The translations under genes and the position numbers were made by a program. A stretch of DNA of 64,000 bases from Paractinoplanes abujensis (lineage in GTDB: Bacteria > Actinomycetota > Actinomycetes > Mycobacteriales > Micromonosporaceae): assembly GCF_014204895.1 (NCBI RefSeq), contig NZ_JACHMF010000001.1:992001-1056000 (forward strand). Reading direction: 5' to 3'. Of the stretch, positions 42,915 through 49,455 are shown one piece after another; position 1 is the stretch's first letter; each line of letters opens with the position of its first letter. Below the pieces are notes generated by a model. It had not been told where the DNA came from, ran no database searches, and saw only the letters and a program-made list of their open reading frames with translations.

Positions 42915-43280
42915 CTAGCCGACGGCGGCAGTCACCGGCCAGGTGAAATCGGCGACGCCGCCGCTGGGGACATCGACTTCGCCGATCGGCGTGACCGGGT
43001 TGTCCCACACCGTGTAACGGCCCTCGGGCAGACTGTCGAGCACGACGCTGTAGCAGACGCCGCCCCACACGTAGCGGGCGCGGACGGCCGCGTGCGTGCG
43101 CCGGGCCGGGTCGTCGACCGGGCTGACCTCGATCTCGCGGCCGTGCATCCGGCCCGGCGTGTTGATGATCAGCGCGCCGATGCCGTTGCCGATGTTGAGC
43201 ATCACCGTGCCCTGGCCCGACGGGGTCATGCTGTGCCAGGAGTGCCCGGTGGTCTCGTGCGTGTGCGTGTGGGTGCTCAT
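42915..43280 (-). CDS. His-rich-N-terminus protein in the DUF4331 cluster, unknown function
   Basis: 121 residues whose ATG (43280) overlaps the DUF4331 stop. The N-terminus is strikingly rich in His and Thr (MSTHTHTHETTGHSWHSM), suggesting a metal-binding tail. The rest is a small beta-rich domain (QGTVMLNIGNGIGALIINTPGRMHGREIEVSPVDD…RARYVWGGVCYSVVLDSLPEGRYTVWD) that I do not recognise by name. No signal peptide is visible. Coupling to a DUF4331 gene and a small Tat-type protein gene suggests one functional unit. Confidence 0.7.
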   Translation of the reverse strand: MSTHTHTHETTGHSWHSMTPSGQGTVMLNIGNGIGALIINTPGRMHGREIEVSPVDDPARRTHAAVRARYVWGGVCYSVVLDSLPEGRYTVWDNPVTPIGEVDVPSGGVADFTWPVTAAVG

Positions 43281-44671
43281 GAGGGGTTGCCGAATCCGTC
43301 GAAGGGGGTGCCGAGGTAGGGGAACTTCTTGAGCAGGCCGGCGCTGGCGTCCTTGATGCTCAGGCCCTGCTCGACCAGCGCGGCCGCGGCGTCCGGCTCG
43401 AAGTCCTTCTCCACCAGCGGCAGCGTCACCCCGGCGATGGCCCGGATCGAGATCGACACCACGTCGTCGGCGATGCGCCGCCCGTTCGGGAAACCGGCCA
43501 GGTCGCCGCCGACCACACCGAACTTGTTCGGCTCCTTCGACGGCGGGATCGCGGTGTTGAGCCGCAGCATGTCGGCCTGCACCTCGCCCGTGTTGTTCTG
43601 GAAGTTCTCGATGATCCCGTCGGGGATGCCGGTGAGCAGGATCGCGACCAGGTCGGCGCGCGCCTTGCCGGTCTTGTCGCGCGCCGCCAAGTTGTCGAAC
43701 AGGCCCGGATAGAGCACCGGCAACAGCGTCTGCAACTCGGGCTTCTCGACGAACTGGGCGAACCGCTTGTCCTCCGCGGGGGACAGGCTGTTCCACTTGT
43801 CCTTCTCCGCCATCGGCACGATGACCTCGTTGAACAGCGGGTTGCCGAGACGCGAGACCTGCACCTGCGGGCCGACCACGACGTCGTCGTTCCGCTTGTC
43901 GCCGTTGCGCACCTGCACCTGCCGGCGGCTGGCCGAGGTCCACACGCCGATCACGGCCTCGGGGTCACGCCCGCGCACCTTCTTCTTGCCGTCCCGCCGT
44001 ACGGCACTCAGGGGCACCTGGATCGCGATGCTGTGCACGTTGAGCTTGTCGGTGGCGTTGACGGCCTTGCCCGCGTAGTTGAACAGCGTCTGCCCGACCA
44101 GGTGCTTGTCCTGGAAGGGCCGCAGCGTGCCCAGGTCGAAGATGGCGCCCAGGTCGACGAAGAACGCGTCGGCGCGCTGACCGGCGAAGACCTTCTCCCC
44201 GGTCTTCAGTTTGGCCACGGCGTCGGCGGCCAGACCGTCGTAGTCCGGGATCGACAGCTTGCCGACGTTGCACGGCGGGCAGGGCACCTTCTTGGCCAGC
44301 ACGGTGCTCTTGCCGTACGCGTCGACCTTGGTCACCGAGTAGAACTGGCGCCGGTTCCAGTTCTCGCTGTCAAGGGCGTCGATCGGGCCGGTGTTGTAGA
44401 GGAACGTCTTGTCGTTGCGCAGCTCGGTGCGGAACCGGAACTGATACGTCAGGTCGGGGCGCGCGTCCCCGTTCGAGTCGATGTGGATCTCGTAGAGCAC
44501 GTCGTCGCCGAACTCGAAGAAGTTCGGGCCGCTCGAGGGGAGCTGCAGCGGGACGTAGTTCGCGATGATCGTCACGGTGTCCGGGGCATCCGGGCTGACG
44601 AACGCGTACAGGTCGGAGCTGTCGGCGACCGGGTCCTTGCTGATCTCGGGAGCTTCGCGGTGCGATGACAC
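43277..44671 (-). CDS. DUF4331 family protein
   Basis: 464 residues from the GTG at 44671, preceded by GAGGGGAGA. It begins SSHREAPEISKDPVADSSDLYAFVSPDAPDTVTIIANYVP, the DUF4331 hallmark, and continues with beta-rich repeats. A Cys-Pro-Pro-Cys motif in VPCPPCNVGKL could form a disulfide or bind metal. No signal peptide is evident from this start. Function is unknown across the family. It sits 14 bp after the small Tat-type gene and overlaps the His-rich gene, forming a three-gene unit. Confidence 0.85.
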   Translation of the reverse strand: MSSHREAPEISKDPVADSSDLYAFVSPDAPDTVTIIANYVPLQLPSSGPNFFEFGDDVLYEIHIDSNGDARPDLTYQFRFRTELRNDKTFLYNTGPIDALDSENWNRRQFYSVTKVDAYGKSTVLAKKVPCPPCNVGKLSIPDYDGLAADAVAKLKTGEKVFAGQRADAFFVDLGAIFDLGTLRPFQDKHLVGQTLFNYAGKAVNATDKLNVHSIAIQVPLSAVRRDGKKKVRGRDPEAVIGVWTSASRRQVQVRNGDKRNDDVVVGPQVQVSRLGNPLFNEVIVPMAEKDKWNSLSPAEDKRFAQFVEKPELQTLLPVLYPGLFDNLAARDKTGKARADLVAILLTGIPDGIIENFQNNTGEVQADMLRLNTAIPPSKEPNKFGVVGGDLAGFPNGRRIADDVVSISIRAIAGVTLPLVEKDFEPDAAAALVEQGLSIKDASAGLLKKFPYLGTPFDGFGNPS

Positions 44672-44685
44672 GGTGTTGTCTCCCC

Positions 44686-44955
44686 TCAGGCCTTGGCCGA
44701 CTTGAGCAGCTTGGCGGCGAGTTTCTTGTCGGTGAGCGTGCTCTTGGAGCCGCCGACGAACACGTCGAACGTGCCCTTCTCGGCGTCGCGCAGCGACAGG
44801 ACCAGCGGGCCGGCGCCCTTCGGCGTCTCGTCGTTCTCGCCGGCCAGGCTCAGCCCGGCCACGCCGGCCACGGAGACGCCCACACCGGCGGTGGCGGCGA
44901 TCGCCAGGACACGGCGGCGGTTCACGCCTCGCTGACCGTAACGAACTCGGCTCAT
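44686..44955 (-). CDS. Small Tat-signal exported protein, first gene of the DUF4331 cluster
   Basis: 89 residues. AGGAAAGG lies upstream of the ATG at 44955. The N-terminus has a twin-arginine-like signal (NRRRVLAIAATAGVGVSVAGVAGLSLAG). The short mature part, GPLVLSLRDAEKGTFDVFVGGSKSTLTDKKLAAKLLKSAKA, is a compact helical/beta segment I cannot assign. Being first in the cluster, it may localise or chaperone the others; that is inference. Confidence 0.7.
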   Translation of the reverse strand: MSRVRYGQRGVNRRRVLAIAATAGVGVSVAGVAGLSLAGENDETPKGAGPLVLSLRDAEKGTFDVFVGGSKSTLTDKKLAAKLLKSAKA

Positions 44956-45045
44956 CTCGGCCTTTCCTGAATCCTTGGGGGGAGGCTGGGAAAATGCTGT
45001 GTGCGATGTCGACGCCCATCAGTACGAGACGTCAGCCGTTACGGT

Positions 45046-45966
45046 TCAACGGTTTTCGCGTCGTCTGCGGAGAAATGCTCCGGTGCCTGCCCACGCAACA
45101 GTGACGAAACCAACCAGTAGCGCTCCGGCGACGATCCAGTGACCCAGCGTCACTTTGCTGGTGTCGTTCTTCTGGATGCTCACCGGGTTGAGGGCGGCCG
45201 GGGGCGCCTCGCTCGTCTCCGGCCCGGCCTCGGCAGTCGGTCGTGTCGTCGGTGTCGTCGGTCCTGTCGTCGGTCCTGTTGTCGGCTTCCGCGAGGGCGG
45301 TTGCGTCACCTTGGCCGCTTTTGTGACCGAGGGCTGAGCCGCCACCTTCTCCGGGAAGACGAGATCCGAGCACGAGTAATACGTGTCCGGGGTCTTCGAC
45401 GTCTCCCAGACGATGTAGAGCATGTGCCGCCCGGTGCGCTCGGGCAGAGTCGCTTCGAGCCGGTACGCCCCGTCGTCGAGATCAGGGTCGGTGACCGTCG
45501 CGAGCGGCTTGCTGCCCAGGTCGTCCCAGGTGAGACGCTGCCCCGGATCGTACGAGGGCTTGGTCAGGAAAACCCGGAACTCGCCCGCGTGCGGAATCGT
45601 CGCCCGATAGTTGATCTTCAAGGTCTGGCCCGAAGTGACCTTGGTGGCCGGGAAGTCGTCACGGGCCAGATCGAGACCCTGGAAGTCGGCCAGCCCGCCG
45701 CTGCACAGCTTGCCGTCCGGCACGACCTGCCGATCCTTGCCGCCCACGTTCGCGATGCGCAAGTTGTCGAAGGTGCCGAACCCGCCCCCGTTGGCCTTGC
45801 GGGCCGCCTTGCAGGCCGCGCTGCCGGTCTCCTCGCCGCCGGCGGCGCAGGCCGCGGTGCGGCTGATCGGCGTCGTGGGAGCCCCGTGAGCATGCGCCGC
45901 CGTGGGGCTCAGCGCCGTGGCGGCGGCCACCGCGAGCGCTCCGGCGGCCAGGTGATCGATTCTCAC
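45046..45966 (-). CDS. Membrane-tethered AA10 lytic polysaccharide monooxygenase
   Basis: 306 residues. The signal peptide ends AAHA, so the mature protein starts with His27 (HGAPTTPISR), the N-terminal half of the copper histidine brace. The second brace His is His126 in RATIPHAGEF. Other AA10 features are present: CKAARKANGGG, WETSKTPDTYYSCSDLVF. After a Pro/Thr-rich linker (PTTGPTTGPTTPTTRPT, ~225-245) there is a C-terminal membrane helix (~272-292) and a basic stop-transfer RRRRENR. AA10 enzymes oxidatively cleave chitin or cellulose. Anchoring by a C-terminal helix instead of a carbohydrate-binding module is unusual. Confidence 0.87.
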   Translation of the reverse strand: MRIDHLAAGALAVAAATALSPTAAHAHGAPTTPISRTAACAAGGEETGSAACKAARKANGGGFGTFDNLRIANVGGKDRQVVPDGKLCSGGLADFQGLDLARDDFPATKVTSGQTLKINYRATIPHAGEFRVFLTKPSYDPGQRLTWDDLGSKPLATVTDPDLDDGAYRLEATLPERTGRHMLYIVWETSKTPDTYYSCSDLVFPEKVAAQPSVTKAAKVTQPPSRKPTTGPTTGPTTPTTRPTAEAGPETSEAPPAALNPVSIQKNDTSKVTLGHWIVAGALLVGFVTVAWAGTGAFLRRRRENR

Positions 45967-46074
45967 GTCCCCGTAGTACGCAGAACACGCCTGAGTCGTT
46001 CAGCACGTCGGCGACCGAGTGTGACCGGCGCTGTGATTGCATGGGGCTCGACTGTCAAAGAATGGAGTTTCCCC

Positions 46075-46443
46075 ATGGACAAGCCCGACGTCGGCCCGAT
46101 CGAGGGCGCGCCCCCGGCCGACCTCGTCATCGAGGACATCACCGTCGGCGAGGGGCCCGAAGCGACGCCCGGTCAGTACGTCAACGTTCACTACGTGGGC
46201 GTGTCGCACTCGACCGGCCGTGAGTTCGACGCCTCCTACAACCGTGGCGAGCCCTTCGCCTTCCCGCTCGGCGGCGGTCAGGTCATCGCCGGCTGGGACC
46301 AGGGCGTGGCCGGCATGAAGGTCGGCGGTCGCCGCCGGCTCACCATTCCGCCGCACCTGGGCTACGGCGCGCAGGGCGCCGGCGGTGTGATCAAGCCGAA
46401 CGAGACCCTGATCTTCGTGGTGGATCTCCTCGGCGTGCAGTGA
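46075..46443 (+). CDS. FKBP-type peptidyl-prolyl cis-trans isomerase
   Basis: 122 residues, a single FKBP domain. ATG at 46075 with GGAG seven bases upstream. Family residues are visible: VNVHYVGVSHSTGREFDASYNRGEPFAFPLGGGQVIAGWDQGVAGMKVGGRRRLTIPPHLGYG and a closing LIFVVDLLGV. There is no signal peptide, so it is cytoplasmic, catalysing proline isomerisation during folding. This short single-domain form, with an acidic N-terminal tail (MDKPDVGPIEGAPPADLVIEDI), is common in actinobacteria. A perfect hairpin terminator begins eight bases after the stop. Confidence 0.94.
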   Translation: MDKPDVGPIEGAPPADLVIEDITVGEGPEATPGQYVNVHYVGVSHSTGREFDASYNRGEPFAFPLGGGQVIAGWDQGVAGMKVGGRRRLTIPPHLGYGAQGAGGVIKPNETLIFVVDLLGVQ

Positions 46444-46450
46444 CGACGTC

Positions 46451-46480
46451 GCGTGGCGCCGCTTCCGGGCGGCGCCACGC
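46451..46480 (+). terminator. Hairpin terminator after the FKBP gene
   Basis: A perfect 12-bp stem (GCGTGGCGCCGC with GCGGCGCCACGC) and a 6-base loop TTCCGG. No U-tract follows. Confidence 0.8.
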
Positions 46481-46509
46481 CCGCTGTGCCGGACGGTCAT
46501 CCGGCGCTC

Positions 46510-46515
46510 TACCAT
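46510..46515 (+). promoter_or_regulatory. Putative -10 box, leaderless DUF5753 regulator transcript
   Basis: TACCAT fits TANNNT and ends six bases before the GTG at 46522. No ribosome-binding site is seen. Confidence 0.35.
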
Positions 46516-46521
46516 GGCGCG

Positions 46522-47355
46522 GTGCCCGGACCCACGCTGAGCCGCCGACGCCTCGGGGCGGAGCTGAAGCGGTGCCGTGAGGCCGCCGGGCTGACCCAGG
46601 AACAGGTGTCCCAGCGCTTCGAGTGGCACGCCGCCAAGGTCACCCGGATCGAGACGGCCCGGGTCACCGTCACCCCGCGCGACGTCAAAGACCTGCTCTC
46701 CCTGTACGGGGTGAGCGACCGCAGCTACGGCGACGCGCTGCTCGCCCTGGCCCGTTCGGCCCGGCAACGTGCCTGGTGGTCGGAGTATCGCGACCTGGTG
46801 CAGCCCGACTCGTACGTGAGCCTCGAGTCGGAGGCGGCGGCCGTGCTGACCTGGGAGCCCATGCTTTTCCCGGGTCTGCTGCAGACCGAGCCGTACATGC
46901 GGGCGGTGCTGGCCATGACCCGCTCGGCGGCCCGGGTCGACCGCGCGGTGGCCCTGCGCCTGGCCCGGCAGCGCCGCCTCACCGGTGACCGCCCCCTGCA
47001 GATGGTGGCCCTGCTGGACGAGTCGGTGATCCACCGCCAGATCGGCGGCCGGGCCGTCCGCGACGACCAGTTGCGTCACGTGCTGGCCCTGTCGGAGCGG
47101 CCCAACGTGACGGTTCGCCTCTTCCCGTACGGCCACTGCGCGCTGCGCATGTCCACCACGATCCTGCAGTTCGACCAGGCGGACGAGCTCAACGTCGTCT
47201 TCGTCGAGGGCCTGCGCCCCACCAACCAGCTGCTCAAACAGCCGGCCGAGGTCACCCGCTACCGCAGCCTGTTCGACGAGGTGGCCGCCCAGTCCCTGGA
47301 CCCGGAGGCCACCCGCAAGACCATCGAGGCCGAGCTGGCCGGCGGTCCGCGCTAG
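46522..47355 (+). CDS. XRE-family regulator with DUF5753
   Basis: 277 residues from the GTG at 46522; an upstream in-frame extension runs back through the terminator and is rejected. The N-terminal HTH (LGAELKRCREAAGLTQEQVSQRFEWHAAKVTRIETARVTVTPRDVKDLLSLYGV) is followed by DUF5753 from about 100 (YRDLVQPDSYVSLESEAAAVLTWEPMLFPGLLQTEPYMRAVL…DESVIHRQIGG…VRLFPYGHCALRMSTTILQF). In streptomycetes these regulators normally sit beside a small DUF397 partner and are described as toxin-antitoxin-like or development-related. No DUF397 gene is adjacent here; the next gene is convergent. Confidence 0.92.
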   Translation: MPGPTLSRRRLGAELKRCREAAGLTQEQVSQRFEWHAAKVTRIETARVTVTPRDVKDLLSLYGVSDRSYGDALLALARSARQRAWWSEYRDLVQPDSYVSLESEAAAVLTWEPMLFPGLLQTEPYMRAVLAMTRSAARVDRAVALRLARQRRLTGDRPLQMVALLDESVIHRQIGGRAVRDDQLRHVLALSERPNVTVRLFPYGHCALRMSTTILQFDQADELNVVFVEGLRPTNQLLKQPAEVTRYRSLFDEVAAQSLDPEATRKTIEAELAGGPR

Positions 47356-47405
47356 GCCTCGGAACCCCGGACTGACCGGCGGTCCGCGATCAGCCGGGTC
47401 CGGGC

Positions 47406-47786
47406 TTACCTGACCACCGAGCGGCCGCCGGTGAAGCACCACAGGGCGATCACCGGGTCGCAGATGGCGCAGCCGAACGACGAGTCGTGCAACGACGGGA
47501 TCAGCGGAGCGCCGCGCCGGTGGTGCAGGATGTCCCACGCCGTGTGCAGGAGCCAGCCGGCCCCGATGAACGTCCACGAGCGCAGGCCCAGGTACGCCAC
47601 CGCGACCATGACCGCGGCGAACGCCAGTTCCCCCAGCCCGAACTCGCCCCCGCTGATGTAGGTGCCGCCCGCGCCCGCGATGAGCAGCGCGTTGAAGCGT
47701 TGCCGGTGGGGCTCGGAAATCAGGCTGTTGACGACGATGAAGACCAGGGCGATGACCACCGGCATGACGTATCGGAGCATGCGCAC
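47406..47786 (-). CDS. DUF6010-like small integral membrane protein
   Basis: 126 residues with about four membrane helices (LRYVMPVVIALVFIVVNSLI; FNALLIAGAGGTYI; FGLGELAFAAVMVAVAYLGL; WTFIGAGWLLHTAWDIL). The HTAWDILHHRRGAPLIPSLHDSSFGCAICDPVIALWC segment, with two His, two Cys and conserved Asp residues, resembles DUF6010 proteins. An ATG at 47780 is an alternative start. Function is unknown. It lies between the convergent DUF5753 gene and the VOC gene on the same strand. Confidence 0.7.
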   Translation of the reverse strand: MRMLRYVMPVVIALVFIVVNSLISEPHRQRFNALLIAGAGGTYISGGEFGLGELAFAAVMVAVAYLGLRSWTFIGAGWLLHTAWDILHHRRGAPLIPSLHDSSFGCAICDPVIALWCFTGGRSVVR

Positions 47787-47855
47787 GACCGTAGAAGCGC
47801 CACCGTCACCGCAGAAGAACCTCGATTGCCAGATGCCGACGGATTCCGGCCAGGC

Positions 47856-48227
47856 TCATCCGTTGGGGCGGGACTCCATGGCCTGCAACGACCAGCTGTT
47901 GCCGTCCGGGTCGCGGAAATACACGAAGCTGCCCCACGGCTGCTTGTCGACGTCGCTGACCTCGATGCCGGCCTCGACCAGGCGGGCCCGCGCGGCCTCG
48001 GCGTCGGCGATCACGCACTGGATCTCCTGCGTGCCCGGTGTCTTCTCGGTGATGCCGTCGCCGATCACGATCGAGCAGGCCGACCCGGGCGGCGTCAGTT
48101 GCACGAACCGCAGCCCCTCCTGCACGCGATGGTCGTGATCGGCGTTGAAGCCCACCTTCTCGTAGAACGCCTTGGCCCGGTCCACATCGGTCACCGGGAC
48201 GGGAATCAGCTCGATCTTCATGTCCAT
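47856..48227 (-). CDS. VOC (glyoxalase/bleomycin-resistance) superfamily protein
   Basis: 123 residues in a paired beta-alpha-beta-beta-beta fold: KIELIPVPVTDVDRAKAFYEKVGFNADHDHRVQEGLRFVQLTPPGSACSIVIGDG and the closing FVYFRDPDGNSWSLQ. This subgroup (EKVGF…HRV…FVQLTPPGSACS) is widespread in actinobacteria as glyoxalase-like or antibiotic-resistance-like proteins. The catalytic or binding target is not known. It is monocistronic or follows a weak promoter in the 217-bp gap upstream. Confidence 0.88.
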   Translation of the reverse strand: MDMKIELIPVPVTDVDRAKAFYEKVGFNADHDHRVQEGLRFVQLTPPGSACSIVIGDGITEKTPGTQEIQCVIADAEAARARLVEAGIEVSDVDKQPWGSFVYFRDPDGNSWSLQAMESRPNG

Positions 48228-48289
48228 ACGCTCAGCCTAGGATCGATTCAGGCCACTTCCCGTCCGCAATACGGGCCCGTTCCCGTCGA

Positions 48290-48448
48290 TCAGGGAAGGT
48301 TGCGGCGCGGGTCGCGTGGAGCGGTCTGGGTGGGGCGGCAGCCCTGACGGGCCGGAACGGGCTCGGCCCGCCCCGGCCCGCGATCGATTCCGTCGTCCCC
48401 CGCGACCGCGTCGCGGCCGGAATCGAACGGCTCTCCGAGAGGAGTCAT
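48290..48448 (-). CDS. Possible small coupled ORF after the lipoprotein
   Basis: 52 codons (MTPLGEPFDSGRDAVAGDDG… ending PRRNLP). Its ATG at 48448 overlaps the lipoprotein stop (ATGA), and AAGGGGA lies five bases upstream. The peptide is Arg/Pro/Asp-rich and low in complexity, with no recognisable domain. The coupling signals are the only support; it could equally be a chance frame. Confidence 0.3.
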   Translation of the reverse strand: MTPLGEPFDSGRDAVAGDDGIDRGPGRAEPVPARQGCRPTQTAPRDPRRNLP

Positions 48449-49323
48449 CGGTTCCCCTTGAACTCCGCGCAACCCTTCTCGTCGGGCAGCAGCGGCCGGA
48501 AGTTGATCAGGTATTTCTGGTCGCCGGCGGTCCACGGGGTCATCTGGTTGGCCTTCCTGGCCGCGGTCATCACCTTGTCGAGGTCGGCGCCGGTCACGAC
48601 CACGCAGCCGATCTTGATCGCGGGGTTGACGTAGTCGCCGGGCAGTGCCGGACCGGGCCACGCGGCGTCGGCCTGCGCGGGCTCGCCGCCGCTCTGCTTG
48701 GTCCACGGGCGGGCCAGCACGGCCAGCGACGTCGGCTCGTACGGCTTCGAGGCCGTGTAGCCGTCGCCCGAGGCGAGATCCTGCAGCTTCTTGACGTAGG
48801 CGGCCAGCGTGGCCCGGGCCTTCTGCTGCGCGTCGGTCAGCAGCGGGTCCTTGACCTGGGCCTCGTTGAGGGCGACCACGTTGACCGATTGGACGCCCTG
48901 GTCGGTGGTCACGGTGACCCGGGTGGTCGGCGCGTCGGCGACATTGGGCCGGCCGAAGTCGGTGCCGGGCTTGACCCCCGCGGCCGAGGCCTCCTGGACG
49001 ATCTGCTGGACCTGGGCGGCGTCGAACGTCAGCACCTGCAGGTTGGGCAGCGCCGGGCCGGGATAGATGGCCGGGACCGGGCCCTCGGTGATCACCCGCC
49101 CGTCGGCGTAGATGCTGAGCGCGGGCAGGGTGCCGATGGTTCTGTCGGGCGGCACGAAACCGCCGAAGGACTCCACGCGTGCCACGAGACCGTCGCCGCT
49201 GGGGGAGGCGCTCTCGGGGGAACTGGACACGGGAGCGCCGGCGTCGGTGCCGGGCTGCGCGCAGGCAGCGAGCAGGAAAAGGGGAACGGCGGCGGCGATC
49301 AGGGTGCCGCGGAGACGAGTCAT
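48445..49323 (-). CDS. Lipoprotein of unknown function
   Basis: 292 residues with a lipoprotein signal (MTRLRGTLIAAAVPLFLLAAC; Cys21 lipidated) and a Ser/Pro-rich tether. The remaining ~240 residues are a beta-rich domain (LVARVESFGGFVPPDRTIGTLPALSIYADGRVITEGPVPAIYPGPALPNLQVLTF…QIVQEASAAGV). I recall such lipoproteins in actinobacteria without a proven role. It lies divergent from the phosphotransferase-like operon; the 132-bp gap contains a nested repeat/palindrome. Confidence 0.8.
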   Translation of the reverse strand: MTRLRGTLIAAAVPLFLLAACAQPGTDAGAPVSSSPESASPSGDGLVARVESFGGFVPPDRTIGTLPALSIYADGRVITEGPVPAIYPGPALPNLQVLTFDAAQVQQIVQEASAAGVKPGTDFGRPNVADAPTTRVTVTTDQGVQSVNVVALNEAQVKDPLLTDAQQKARATLAAYVKKLQDLASGDGYTASKPYEPTSLAVLARPWTKQSGGEPAQADAAWPGPALPGDYVNPAIKIGCVVVTGADLDKVMTAARKANQMTPWTAGDQKYLINFRPLLPDEKGCAEFKGNR

Positions 49324-49385
49324 GTCCGGTTTGACGATCCGGCTCCGCCCGTGGTTCCGGCTCTGTCACGAATTGAGGCGATGAT

Positions 49386-49438
49386 TTTACGTTGCAGTCG
49401 TATTGTAAAGCGGCTATCTTTACGGTGCAGTCGTATTG
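49386..49438 (+). promoter_or_regulatory. Nested direct-repeat and palindrome operator upstream of the phosphotransferase operon
   Basis: Two 20-bp direct repeats, TTTACGTTGCAGTCGTATTG (49386-49405) and TTTACGGTGCAGTCGTATTG (49419-49438), differ at one base and start 33 bp apart, about three helical turns. Between them they generate a perfect palindrome, GTAAAGCGGCTATCTTTAC (49405-49423). Each half-site also carries TTTAC. This is the pattern of a dimeric-repressor operator bound at tandem sites. The gene for a TetR-type protein lies at the end of the operon and is the obvious candidate. It sits 18-70 bp ahead of the start codon, over the likely promoter. Confidence 0.6.
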
Positions 49439-49455
49439 CCAACCGGGGAGGGCCG

